A stretch of 64,000 bases of DNA. Origin: Trichoplax sp. H2. Its lineage: Eukaryota > Placozoa > Uniplacotomia > Trichoplacea. The stretch spans positions 186,001 through 250,000 of the forward strand of contig NOWV01000039.1 in NCBI GenBank assembly GCA_003344405.1, given 5' to 3'. Both the position numbers and the translations under genes were made by a program. Position 1 is the first letter of the stretch, and each line of letters begins with the position of its first letter. The notes under the pieces were generated by a model. It did no database searches. It was given only the letters and a program-made list of their open reading frames with translations, and had not been told where the DNA came from. Shown here one piece after another: positions 1-11,602 of the stretch.

Positions 1-212
1 ATTATGGACATTTATTCTTATGAAATTTAGAATTTGATATATCGATTAATAGACCTCGTATTTGATACTAGTAGCTTAAAATTTATACAACTAACAATAT
101 CCTATGTATTCCAAACTGTGCCTTAATTAGCATGCCTAAAATGATAATTATAAGCTATGACGCAACTTTTACTATCACGTAGTACTAATCATATGGAATT
201 ATTTATTTGTAG

Positions 213-761
213 ATCCTTGCAAGAAATACCGTATAATTTCTGATAATACAAGATCATTTGATTTCTTCAATCAATCCATCAAGCTAAAATGTGACGATAA
301 TATTATCGAGTCAGTGTGGTATCGCTTCAAAAGCAGCCATAAGGATGATTTGGTAGTTCCTACACGATGCATTCCAATGTTTAAATGTCAAACAATATCC
401 ACTGGATGGATAAATGGCAAATATCCAACAGGTTTCAGTGATTACATAAAAGGAAATAAATAATTTCAGATTTTAACTTCAGTAATTATAATCAAAGCAA
501 TATACTGTACACGTATAATATGTCAGCGTATAAGCTAATGAATTATTAACGTAGCTATTCCTTATTTGTCTTCTTTTCTATTCATATTCTACATAGTTAA
601 CCAAGGAATTGTCAAAAGAATGGCTTGTTTTAATTTTCATAATAGTTGCTGCCATACATCTAACATGATTCGAATCAGAAATTGCCATAGCTATTTTGTA
701 TATAACCTCAGTGCAAGTAAATCCTGCAATCCGGGAACAAGATACTGCACGATTAAATTAG
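213..761 (+). other. D8C (uromodulin/GP2/OIT3-type) domain, exons 213-431 and 597-761
   Basis: Two phase 1-1 exons encode one cysteine-rich D8C domain. The first half opens with DPCKKY, has a WYRF core and ends at WINGKYPT, matching the family pattern DPC..Y, WYRF, W.NG.HP. The second half has [17 protein letters not shown] and RYC, matching the ACF...C...YFVY...YC half of uromodulin, GP2 and OIT3. The intron splits the domain at the same place in all three arrays of this window. D8C domains in vertebrates sit next to EGF and ZP modules in secreted or GPI-anchored proteins; no ZP module is seen here. Confidence 0.8.
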
Positions 762-3700
762 GTAAGTCATTAAAATAAAAACTTTCGGCTGTAAACTAGT
801 AAAAATTATTTCCAAACTCGCTTATATCTGACTATTCTTACAAGAATTCCGAAATAAAATCAATGTAAAATATTATGAAAAATCAATCAAATCAGTACTG
901 TCCGAATCTTTTTACAGACAAATGTCAACCAGACCCATGCATTCATGGCACTTGCTACCGTAATAATTCGAGTTCATTTTATTGTCAATGTCGACATGGC
1001 TATACTGGAAATATTTGCCAAACTGGTACGATAATATAAATATCTATTATCTTTTACAAATGCTCGTATGTGAGATTTTTCATCGTATTTCCATTAATTC
1101 ATTGCTATTAATCACAAAAATTTACAACATCAATACAGAAAAGAATTATATAGAACTATATAAATTGAATCAAGTTTATTATTGGTCACTTTTTTCAAAA
1201 ATCATCTTTATAAATATGCTTTAACCTTATATACTTAAAATTTAATTTTAATTTTTTTAGAGGTTTATATTAAATTGCTTTTGTAATATCTAAAATTTTA
1301 ATTTAATCACGTAATTCAAGAATTTTACAATTAATTTTAATTTTATATTTATAACCATAAATTTTTACACGAAAACAGTTATTTCTAGTAAAAGGTTACA
1401 TCACAAAGCTATAGCACACCAATAATATCGTATTGTAACTTTTCCAGCTATTAATGAATGTCTCTCCAACCCATGTCATCATGGAAAATGTATTAATCAA
1501 GAAAATAGATACACATGTGTTTGCAAGAAAGGAATAACCGGTGTAAATTGTGATCGGGGTAAGAAAATTACGCTATTCTTCAAAATATTGGTGTTACGCC
1601 TTACAGCATACACTAATTGATCGACTTGGTTTATGAGATAAAATTTTTATTAATTACATGAATTTTACTTCCAAATCTCGAATGCGAGAGTCTTACATTA
1701 TCACTAATTTATAAATATACAAATGCAAACTTTTTCGATGGTTAATGCTACCATACAAATTACTGTCTCAGACTCAGATTTGATTATCAAATTTTTCGTG
1801 ATTAGTGAATATATTAGTATATAACATTTATATAACTATGTTATATTATAATCATACATAGCTATATTCATATATAAATTATAAATGTACAGATATGAAT
1901 ATGTATATCAGAATATAAATCTATAATTTGGATATATTCACTTTATCGCATTCTTCTTGGTACGACCACTCTAGCATCTATTTTTCTTGTCTTTCTATTG
2001 CGCACGTAGATATTAATGAATGCTTGGATCGTAATGGTGGTTGCAGCCACTTTTGTAATAATACATACGCTGGCTACTTCTGTTCATGCCCTAATAGCTT
2101 AACAGTTGGTGTTGACAAACACACATGTATTGGTATGCTTTAATAGTATTAAAACTGATATATCAATTATAATGGATTGCTGCAGAGTTACGTTATATAC
2201 GGTATATCATGCGTATTACCTTATAAGGAGCAATAATTTATAATATGATTAATTTTCTTAATTTTATTTATTAGTTACACTTTTTACTCACAACTGTAAT
2301 TTTAGACCCGTGTCGAGCGTATTCTACCTTATTGAACGATACTGCAGAAGAAATTAGCAATCCTAGTATTTTCCAAATATCATCGGTAATCAGTCTATGT
2401 CAATTAGCACACAGCAAATCTAAAAACGATATAAAACGTTGGTATAAAGCCAAGATTGATGCTAATTGCACAGCCATAGCTAAAAGCATGACGATCCTAC
2501 AAGGTAACTTAATTTCATAGACTATTGCATCTATTTAATTAAAAATTACTTCATTATCAAAATAGAGTAGTGATTATAATAATTACCATAAAAATATTTA
2601 ACGAAATTTAATCTGAATTGATATTAAATTGTATCACCAGTGCATTCTTTATACCAATTTTATGATATATTTTTAATCTTATATACGAGTACATAGTCAT
2701 CAGATCTGGGTATCAGCACTGCTACAGGTTATTTGTTTTATCATTACCTTAATTGCTAGATTTAATCTGTACAATATAAATTTACAAAATTAGGATCGAT
2801 TGCAATCAAGGTTTCACAATCAACAACAGATTTCTGAGCTTTTCGCAAATAGCTAAGCCTACAGTAGCACCTTGACAGTTCATTTTTAATTCTAGTTTAA
2901 CGATTTCCCTGTTTTTTAAGTAATTTCTCGCGTGCAGAATTTACTTTTTCCCATAAAATTCGTTAACATCAAAAACTGTAATCAATATTGTGATGGAGGG
3001 TTCGAAGAGTCAGATAATGTGGTTTTAGTTGCCATGCAGAGAATTGCACAAGGAGCTTAAGAAAAGAGGATACTTTATTGTAGATAGTAGTTAGGTACAA
3101 TGTGATAATTACGATAGGTCAGCGTGATAGCTGACGTGAGTAAAGTGTGAATACTAATTTTGACTAATAATGCAACTTAAGAAATCTAAGGTAGAAAACG
3201 GCGGTATTTATAGCCATGGCATTAGAACACATGCAGAAAACATGATTGTAGGATTAGATACAACATATACCATAACAGGTTATAGAATAGCAGATAATTG
3301 TAGAAAATCGCGAGGATTGTAATAACTAAATGTAGTAAGCCATATTAGAATGTAGAGCGAACAGACTATGAATGTGTCTGTATTTAATAGCAATACAAAA
3401 TGTCTATATTTAAGAGTAGATTACAGTTACAGTACAATCTAAATACATTACAAATACTCTGTAATAACTTGTGAGATAAAGCATCAAGCGGATATAAAAT
3501 AAACTAGTACAAACTCCCGTCGCTTTGCTGACGGTTTACGATAATTATATATATCCCAGTAATAGTACAGTAATAAACTTTGCTATATTAAGATTAGTTA
3601 ATGGTCCAAAGCACATTATGATAACTAATGTACGGTGATAATAGACATACCAAGTTAAGATTAGCAGGTACTGTAAGATATCTACAGTGCGGTACAATGT

Positions 3701-6700
3701 CCTTAGTACTGTGGTAAATTCTATACCAATCATTATAGTGTGTCTAAGGATCGCTTGCGTATGCAAGCAAAGCTTGCTCTGTCGATAACAACCATTATAA
3801 GAAAATGTAACAATCAAAATGGCTGTGTAGAAAACTCTATAAAGATTCTAGGTTTATTCAATTTTCATCAGAGTATTATATCAAATCAAAATTTAAAGGC
3901 CTAGTGGCCACCCTTAGCGATATAACAGATACTATTTTAATAATCAGTACTCTGCAGTCTGCAGACATTACTGCCTAAGAGCTATTCGTTTTACAAGAAG
4001 AAATCTTTAGGTAAAAAGTACTGTAAGAATCTTATACTGACCTATTGAAATGAACCCATAATCAAAGTCATCTAACAGTAGCAGTAGTATAAATATCCCC
4101 GCGCTGCTCGTTTCAAGGGTGGGTGGCTGGGATTAGTACTAAAGAATATTAAGCTTACGTTTTGATAGAAGCTAGGTATCTGTGGTTGAGTATCAACCTT
4201 GCAAATTATAAAAATTATCGATATTATCTCCGCGTACCTACAGTAGCACAAATTATATAATATAATCACGATGATCAGAAGTACTAGAGCATTCAAAATC
4301 AACTAAAAATAGCGAGATATATACCGATAAATACAACACATTAAATTAATTTGGAATAAAAATTTTTACTAACCACGTCACCTTATAAAATTCGTCTACA
4401 ATAGCCGGATTTCATGAATTTATTCAAGAGACTGATATATGCTATCATTTTGGCCTACCTACATGCTCGCAAAAGACTGAACCATTTCGAATGAAAGTTT
4501 GTTCGGGCTACAATGTTTATCAAATTAGTAGTTTATCGGCATGTTATTTGAACTATTGCAGTCAGATTAAAGGTAAAATTGCTATATCACGTTTAATATT
4601 CCCAAGTAAGCGTATATAATTCGGTACGATAACATTTAAGCAGTAGCTTAAAGGGCTCAATTTTTTAATCAAAAGCAGTTAGCTAAAATTTATCCGTAAC
4701 AAAAGTTTTTATTTTCTCTAAAATAACATCAAAATCTTTTTTAATGCTTAATAGCCCTATATATTTACTGTGTTCTAGATAAATATCAAATCTACCGTAT
4801 AAATTGCTTTACATTTTAGAGGCATTGATATAAAGTGATGAATCGTTTGTAATATTCTATAAAACCTTTACGGTGCAAGATTGAAATAGGCCCGCTGAAT
4901 GTTCTTTTAATATTAATAACTTATGATAAAAGTAATATGTAATTTTATCGTACTTATGCAAACTTTAAATTTAAATTTGATATCATCTTTCATACATAAT
5001 GTTATCCGATCATAGCTTATAATGAACATACAACGTGCAATTCACCAGGTTAGCAGATTAATTAGACTCTATTAAGCGTAGTAATAAGGCAATAATTTAT
5101 CTATTTTATGCACTTGTAGATGAAAATTCTGCTCTCGGCCAACTACGTAAGTCAGCAGAAATGTTTAAATGCTCTTCAAGTGTACAGTATACTGTACTTC
5201 TAAGATTCTAATAAATTGAAATTAGGATCATGAAAAAATTAAAGCAGCTTGTTAAAAATTACTCTGACTTATCCCGTTTTTAGTATAAAGTTCTGCAATA
5301 AAGTAACGTGTCCTATATTTTGCCGTATAGCTTACGTGTATTTATATTTTTTCAAATTAATCTTTTACTCTAATTATATATCGATTTTTCATCATATTAT
5401 GCTAATTTTAATATCGAAAAGTAATGTTCACTACCAGATAGTGAAATGGATATCCATTTTACATAGCTACCCTGTAATTAAAAATAACACCTACAAGTAC
5501 TTTATTGCATATATTCAGAAATTCACATTAAATACTTGTAGAATAATATAATATAAATTACTAAATTTCAGCGTCATCTGCCGTTCCTGTACGCCTTGTT
5601 TCTGGAAACGGTCATTCGAGTGGACGTGTAGAAGTCTATCACTCAGGAAAATGGGGCACAGTCTGTCGTGATGGTTTCAAGATAAATACTGCTCATGTAA
5701 TATGCAAGCAATTAGGGTTTCTTAGTACAAATAGGGTATACACCGCAAGTGGAGGAACAGGTGAAATATGGCTTGATGATTTAGACTGTCATGGTGACGA
5801 GCTTTCAATTGGAGCATGCAAACACAGCGGATGGGGAAAGCATAACTGCGACCATAGTGAAGATGTTGGCATTTCTTGTGAAAGAAGTACCTGACTATGC
5901 ATACGTTCAATTTTACTCGAAAATCAATCGATATATCTACTCTATACGTATAACTGTGATAATAAAGAAATATCACAATGATTTAGTTAAAACCGGATCT
6001 TTTTGTTAGCACTTTATTCTTACAGTACCTGAAACTATATTGAAAATTATATTATGATGAATATAGTATATTTGAAAAAGTTTTAGTAAATTTAAAATTA
6101 TACTAGTCTGTTATTATCGCATCTGAGAATACATAATTTAGCAGTTGCTAAGCATATAAATTAATAATGCAGTGTCTAATGTTAAAAATTTAGTTTTTTT
6201 TAATTCAAATATAATGACATTACTTTGTTAAGTTAAAGTATTGCATGGAAAATATTGTTTCGTATAGTGTTTCTACCGTATTTTATACGACAATATTATA
6301 CATAATGCAATATTATTTGCACTACAGCAGTTTTATAAACACTTGTACTTTGAATATCTGTTAAAATAACTTCAATTTCTTCGACTTTAGCATTATCTTC
6401 CGTTCCTGTACGTCTCATTTCTCCGAAGAATTGCTCTATTGGACGTTTAGAAGTTTACTACTCGGGAAGTTGGGGTACAGTATGCAAAAATCAATTCGAT
6501 CTGAAAGATGCGAATGTAGTATGCAAGCAGCTAGGATTTCCGAAAGCAAACAACTTTCATACCTCTCCTGGAGGATCAGGTAAAATCTGGCTTGATAATA
6601 TCCGCTGTAATGGTAACGAACATTCAATTGCGGCTTGCAAATATCATGGATGGGGAATAAATTCTTGTAGCCATGATGACGATATTGGAGTATCCTGCGA

Positions 6701-9700
6701 GCCAGAAAGATGTTAGCTAAGTCTTCTTTCAATTTTATTTTTAAAATTAGAATATTATCTATGCCAACTCGTGCTCGACTATCGAGAATATGAAGTAATG
6801 TGATAACTGCTTGATAAAAGCAAGTCTGCTGGTAGAACACTCGATCCTTAAATTATGTTCGATTGGTCATGCTGTATATTTGAGTGTATAATTTAAAACT
6901 CTTTGAATTATAATGCAATTTTTTTTAAACAAAGCCTAGTAGATTTCAATTTAAACTAGCCTATTATACTGTACTTGTAAAACTAAATTATTCCTCTAGT
7001 AGTGATTTTGTAATATTCAATGTATAAATACCTGTAGAATAATGTGATTTTTTTCAATTTCAGCACTGTCTGCCGTCCCTGTACGCCTCGTTTCTGGTAA
7101 TAGTGATCACAAAGGACGTTTAGAAGTTTATTACTCAGGAAGATGGGGAACAGTATGTAATCACGATTTCAGCTTGGATAATGCTCAGGTAATATGCAGA
7201 CAATTAGGATTCACTAACGTACAGGAAGTCTATACCTCTGGTGGAGGAACGGGCTATATCTGGCTTGATCGTGTCAACTGTAATGGTGATGAATTTTCCA
7301 TTGCGGCTTGCAAACATAGCGGTTGGGGAAGGCATGATTGTAACCATACCAAGGATGTTGGGATTTCCTGCGAATCGAAAAGTACTTAATTATGCTTCCT
7401 TTCTGTCAACTTTTCTTGAAAATCCAATGAGCACATAAACTTTAGTCCAGATTTAGGCATAATCATGATTTCGAGCACTGTAGAACAATTATTTAGGGTT
7501 TATAATCGAGAAATTTATAAAATAACATGAACTAACCAAGTATATCTAGTAGTTACATCTAGTAGTCCATGAAAATACTTACGAGTATCACTTCTAATAC
7601 ATAAATTCAAAGTCTTTGAAGCTATTCTACGATAGTACGGTATAATATTGAACCATCCTACACTAAATTACACGTACAGGAACCTATGTGTTTAATACAA
7701 TCATTTTAACATTTTATTAGTTACTACTGTTCCTGTACGTCTTGTTTCTGGCGGTAACTCCTATGGTCGGGTAGAAATCTATTATAACAATCGATGGGCA
7801 ACAGTTTGTGGCGACCATTTTGGGTTAGCCGAAGCACATGTCGTGTGCAGACAACTAGGGTTTCTTGGAGCCAGTGCAGTTCAAAATTATGGCGCTGGAT
7901 GTGGTACTATCTATCTAGATGATGTTAATTGTACTGGTGTAGAACCTTCACTTGCTTCTTGCCAACATCGAGGATGGGGAATACATAACTGTCATCATTC
8001 GGCCGATGTCGGAGTCAACTGTACTAACAACGAAAACTGTAAGTTCTATCATTAGGCATGCAAGTAAAATCCAGTCAATAATACTGTACTTGAAATCCTC
8101 AAATAAAATTGCAATAGCAAAGAAGTATTTTCTTTTTACTGAAATAATTCGAATAGAGAATAATGAAATACTCGTAAAGAAATAGTTCAATTGCACTGTT
8201 CTAACTGCATAACATTATGATCGATTCGGCCATGCTGTATATTGGAGTGTATAATTTAAAACTCTTTGAATTATAATGCAATTTTTTTTAAACAAAGCCT
8301 AGTTGATTTCAATTTAATTATGCTTCCTTTCTTTCAATTTTTCTTGAAAATCCAATGAGCACATAAACTTTAGTCCAGATTTAGGCATAATCATGATTTC
8401 GAGCACTGTAGAACAATTATTTAGGGTTTATAATCGAGAAATTTATAAAATAACATGAACTACCAGGTATATCTAGTAGTCACATCTAGTAGTCCATGAA
8501 AATATTTACGAGTATCACTTATAATACATGAATTCAAAGTCCATACATGTGCATACATATACATAAAATATTTTAAAGATAGCATATGAATGATTTATTG
8601 CTTTTTATGTGACTACATCCATTTTATAAAAATGATATCAGCTTTCTAATGTACTCGTATATACGTACTATTACTGTTTTTCCACTTTAAGATCAAAATC
8701 CAACAACTTCAACGACAGGTAAAGTAATAACAATTGATCATACTTATCATAAACTAGGATACAATTATTTTAGAATCTTCCGATGGTTAAAAAAGCCATC
8801 TTACATATTATCATAATGCTTTTTTTTGAACAGCATATAACCCATGCTCCTCAGGTCCCTGCTACAATAATGGTACTTGCTATAACAATAATGACTCCTA
8901 CGCTTGCGCCTGCCAAGGAAATTACGACGGATACAGATGCCAATATTGTTAGTATACATTTGATCCTGATATTTTCCTTCGAATGGTATGATTTTAGTCC
9001 ACATTTACCGATACTCATTTTGCCTAAAGTTTATAATCAGACTTTTTAATACATATAGCTGGAAATTGTGATATATATGGCATATACTATACGTGCGAGT
9101 ATAGCATAGTAGCTTATTTCTACCAAATGGCTAATATGTAGAATATTGTTTATTTGTAATATGATGCATTTAATAATGCGTCAATGTATCGAGGTATAGT
9201 ACTAAATTTTCTTAATTAAAATATTTACCTGGTTTAGTGGCATCAACAACAAGTGCACCAACAACTTCAGGTAAAAGTGCCAATCATCGATAGCACAATT
9301 TAATATTGTTAATGAATTGAACAGTCTTCTAGATATAATATGTGGCAATTGCATTACATGTTTTCATCATCCTATAGTTACTGTTCGCTTTTAAAAGCTG
9401 ACTATAGCTCTATTTTTAGTAATTTGATATTTATCTGTTTAAAGTAGAAACCATTACGATTGAAATACAATAAACTTAATTTTAGTTAAATTCAGAAATT
9501 AATAAATTACGTTATATGCGATAGTTTAATGAGTCATTTATTTATAGAAGTGATATGTCACTAGTTAATTTATTTTAACAAATACTAGGTAGCTTTCTAA
9601 ACTTCGTGTCTTTTATTTCTATTACCAAAGCTCTTGCCTAATGTTTTATAACATTGTAAATAATAGACAACTCTTGCTTATCAAATCCATGCTATGACGG

Positions 9701-11588
9701 CGGTTCTTGCGTATCGTATAGCGGTGGATATTACTGCTCTTGTAATGGAAACTGCTATGGCGATCGTTGCCAATATAGCATAAAAGCTACTAAAATTGTT
9801 CTATAAACGCTCATATATTAAAATTATATATATCTTATAAATTTTCTTCTGAGGCAATATGTAATTTATTATAGAATTTGTATAGGTATTTAGTTATAGT
9901 ATGATGTAAATACGTTTCAAGTTTTCATTATTCTATAGTTACTGCTCGCTTTTAAAATCTGACTGTAGCTCTATCATTGATTATAACTTTATCGTGTTAT
10001 ACTCTTAATGATAGGAACTGAAGGTCAAGTTCGACTTGTAGATGGAAATGGTTACTCGTCCGGCCGAGTAGAAATATATCATAACGGCGTCTGGGGAACT
10101 GTTTGTGATGATAGCTTTAATATTAGTAACGCCATAGTCATTTGTAGGCAATTAGGATTTTCATCAGCCGCTGATTACTTTTGTTGCGCTCATTATGGCC
10201 GTGGAAATGGCACTATTTGGCTTGATAATGTCTCTTGTAACGGTAGTGAATCTTCCATTAGCAGTTGTAATCATAATTCTTGGGGATCACGTGATTGTGG
10301 CCACAATGAAGACGTCAGTGTAGCATGTATAAACGGTAAGTAAAACAATTTTGAAATCTACACGAGAGCCAGTAAATTAGTAATTTGATATTTCTATAAC
10401 GTGGTGTTTATCTGTTTAAAGTAGAAACCATTACGATTGAAATACAATAAACTTAATTTTAGTTAAATTCAGAAATTAATAAATTACGTTATATGCGATA
10501 GTTTAATGAGTCATTTATTTATAGAAGTGATATGTCACTAGTTAATTTATTTTAACAAATACTAGATAGCTTTCTAAACTTCGTGTCTTTTATTTCTATT
10601 ACCGAAGCTCTTCAACCATCCTACACTAAATTACACGTACAGGAACCTATGTGTTTAATACAATCATTTTAACATTTTATTAGTTACTACTGTTCCTGTA
10701 CGTCTCGTTTCTGGCGGTAACTCCTATGGTCGGGTAGAAATCTATTATAACAATCGATGGGCAACAGTTTGTGGCGACCATTTTGGGTTAGCCGAAGCAC
10801 ATGTCGTGTGCAGACAACTAGGGTTTCTTGGAGCCAGTGCAGTTCAAAATTATGGCGCAGAATATGGTACTATCTATCTAGATGATGTTAATTGTACTGG
10901 TGTAGAACCTTCACTTGCTTCTTGCCAACATCGAGGATGGGGAATACATAACTGTCATCATTCCGCCGATGTCGGAGTCAACTGTACTAACAACGGAAGC
11001 TGTAAGTTCTATCATTAGGCATGCAAGTAAAATCCAGTCAATAATACTGTACTTGAAATCCTCAAATAAAATTGCAATAGCAAAGAAGTATTTTCTTTTT
11101 ACTGAAATAATTCGAATAGAGAATAATGAAATACTCGTAAAGAAATAGTTCAATTGCACTGTCCTAACTGCAAAAGTCAATAGACAATCATTTCTATAGT
11201 ACTCATATCACGCTCTACAAAAACAGCCATTTCCAGGCAATCCTATAGCATCATTTTTACTTCATTGTAGTAATAGCTTTCGTTCCTGTTCGCCTTGCTC
11301 CTGGAACGAACTCCAGCGGACGTGTGGAAGTCTACTATAATGGAAGATGGGGTACAGTGTGCGATGATTACTTCGATCAAAATATGAATGGTGCCAATGT
11401 AGTCTGCAGGCAACTTGGATTTCCTGGAGCACTTTCATATCGAGGTCAATCGCGCTATGGTGAGAAAGGACCTCGAGTCTGGCTCGATGACGTCCGTTGT
11501 GACGGTAGTGAAGGTTCCATTGCCGCTTGCAAACATAATTTTTGGGGATATGAAGATTGTGGTAATGATGAGGACGTTGATGTTACCT
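213..11588 (+). CDS. Array A: DMBT1/uromodulin-like multidomain extracellular protein (5' end outside window)
   Basis: Spliced gene built from extracellular modules. Exons read: 213-431, 597-761, 918-1025, 1448-1558, 2010-2132, 2306-2503, 4405-4572, 5120-5146, 5572-5886, 6391-6711, 7064-7381, 7721-8038, 8692-8718, 8834-8947, 9238-9270, about 9667-9777, 10015-10335, 10684-11001 and 11271-11588. Every exon except the one ending near 9777 has a clear AG acceptor and GT donor in phase 1-1, so modules can be added or lost without breaking the frame. Order: D8C, EGF x3, second D8C, linker, SRCR x4, Thr linker, EGF, Thr linker, EGF, SRCR x3. No start codon, signal peptide or membrane segment is in the window, so the 5' end lies to the left. 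The last exon either splices on at 11588 or reads to the TAG at 11600-11602. By family (DMBT1, uromodulin, SRCR-EGF receptors) it should be secreted or on the cell surface, binding microbes or self ligands. That role is inference, and one gene rather than two is assumed. Confidence 0.75.
918..2132 (+). other. Three EGF-like exons of array A (918-1025, 1448-1558, 2010-2132)
   Basis: Each exon is a single EGF module with six cysteines. The first reads [16 protein letters not shown] and ends [11 protein letters not shown]. The second starts [15 protein letters not shown]. The third starts [16 protein letters not shown], the DINEC opening typical of calcium-binding EGF domains. Acceptors are ttttacag, tttccag and acgtag; donors are GTACGA, GTAAGA and GTATGC. 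All are phase 1-1. The bases between exons (about 420 and 450 per intron) show nothing recognisable. Confidence 0.8.
2306..4572 (+). other. Second, diverged D8C domain split by a 1.9-kb intron (2306-2503, 4405-4572)
   Basis: The first half begins with [16 protein letters not shown] and contains [11 protein letters not shown]. The second has [14 protein letters not shown] and [11 protein letters not shown]. It is the same fold family as the first D8C but clearly a separate lineage, with related copies at 17917-18593 and 24383-24817. Both exons are phase 1-1. The intron at 2504-4404 is the longest in the array and is described separately. Confidence 0.65.
2504..4404 (+). other. 1.9-kb intron, possibly holding a decayed insertion
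   Basis: No exon can be read in this intron, in contrast to the usual 100-700 base introns of the array. The stretch from about 2980 to 3545 is purine-rich on the + strand and contains small hairpins such as GTCAGC...GCTGAC near 3118 and CGTCGC...GACGG near 3518. This is compatible with a remnant of a mobile element, but no terminal repeats, target-site duplication or transposase coding was found. Open frames on the minus strand here look like chance. Confidence 0.25.
5120..5146 (+). other. 27-base linker mini-exon
   Basis: Between acceptor cttgtag and donor GTAAGT lies a phase 1-1 exon encoding about nine residues around ENSALGQL. Array B has an 18-base counterpart at the same place in the module order (18743-18760, PNALP), which supports it being a real linker exon between the D8C and SRCR or MAM modules. 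Confidence 0.5.
5572..8038 (+). other. SRCR domains 1-4 of array A (5572-5886, 6391-6711, 7064-7381, 7721-8038)
   Basis: Four single-exon scavenger receptor cysteine-rich domains. Each starts VPVRLVSG or close to it, then has WGTVC, an ICKQLGF or VCRQLGF helix, IWLD.V.C, a SI.ACKH.GWG motif and ends GISC or GVNC. Most carry six cysteines, the number usual for group A SRCR, yet each is encoded by one exon, which is the group B arrangement in vertebrates. All are phase 1-1 with donors at A|GTACCT, T|GTTAGC, A|GTACTT and T|GTAAGT. SRCR4 has an almost identical copy at 10684-11001. Confidence 0.85.
7651..8208 (+). repeat. Segmental duplication, copy 1 (SRCR4 exon plus flanks)
   Basis: About 558 bases, intron-exon-intron, nearly identical to 10614-11171 at an offset of 2963. 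Coding differences are few, for example GAGCGTIYL here against GAEYGTIYL in the other copy. Intronic bases are as conserved as coding ones, so the copy is recent. Confidence 0.9.
8215..8544 (+). repeat. Composite intron copy: downstream flank of SRCR2 fused to downstream flank of SRCR3
   Basis: Bases 8215-8317 match the intron after SRCR2 (about 6857-6955), and 8317-8544 match the intron after SRCR3 (about 7385-7620). In the source region an SRCR exon lies between those two flanks; here it is missing. The shared string TTTCAATTTAA sits at the fusion point. Confidence 0.75.
8692..9777 (+). other. Alternating Thr-rich mini-exons and EGF exons (8692-8718, 8834-8947, 9238-9270, 9667-~9777)
   Basis: Two short phase 1-1 exons encode Thr/Ser-rich linkers (DQNPTTSTT and [10 protein letters not shown]), probably O-glycosylated stalk pieces. 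Each is followed by an EGF exon: [14 protein letters not shown]...RCQY, and [14 protein letters not shown]...RCQY. The linker+EGF pair therefore looks duplicated. The second EGF has no GT at the position where the first has its donor (CAATATT|GTTAGT against CAATATAGCATAA), so its 3' boundary is uncertain and may use a GC donor or be damaged. Confidence 0.6.
9419..10612 (+). repeat. Duplicated intron block (9419-9638 and 10379-10612)
   Basis: Two near-identical stretches starting AGTAATTTGATATTT and ending ACC(A/G)AAGCTCTT. The second copy has a short insertion (CTATAACGTGGTG). A shorter pair, about 9358-9415 and 9920-9975, sharing CTATAGTTACTG, lies beside them. These mark the borders of the EGF/SRCR block that was duplicated. 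Confidence 0.8.
10015..11588 (+). other. SRCR domains 5-7 of array A (10015-10335, 10684-11001, 11271-11588)
   Basis: SRCR5 starts [20 protein letters not shown] and carries an extra CC pair after ADYF, giving eight cysteines. SRCR6 is a near copy of SRCR4. SRCR7 starts [19 protein letters not shown] and ends DVTC. SRCR5 and 6 are phase 1-1 exons with GTAAGT donors. SRCR7 has a GTAAGC at the conserved donor position but would also reach a TAG at 11600, so it may be the last coding exon. Its acceptor could be at 11270 or 11276, both in phase. Confidence 0.8.
10614..11171 (+). repeat. Segmental duplication, copy 2 (SRCR6 exon plus flanks)
   Basis: Partner of 7651-8208. It directly abuts the end of another duplicated block (10379-10612, copy of 9419-9638), so the two repeats were joined at about 10612-10614. 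Confidence 0.9.
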
Positions 11589-11602
11589 GTAAGCCAAGAT
11601 AG

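Noticed and set aside
3545-4302. Two minus-strand open frames (90 and 76 codons) in the long array A intron
   Set aside because: Low-complexity hydrophobic composition, no splice partners, and one lies across small inverted repeats.
5249-5551. 100-codon + strand open frame before SRCR1
   Set aside because: Ile/Tyr/Phe-rich AT-driven translation with no domain; sits in the intron between the linker mini-exon and SRCR1.
5722-5976. Minus-strand and other-frame open frames over the SRCR exons (also 6436-6840, 7948-8196, 10911-11180, 11455-11667)
   Set aside because: Shadows of the SRCR exons; the SRCR reading has domain motifs and splice sites.
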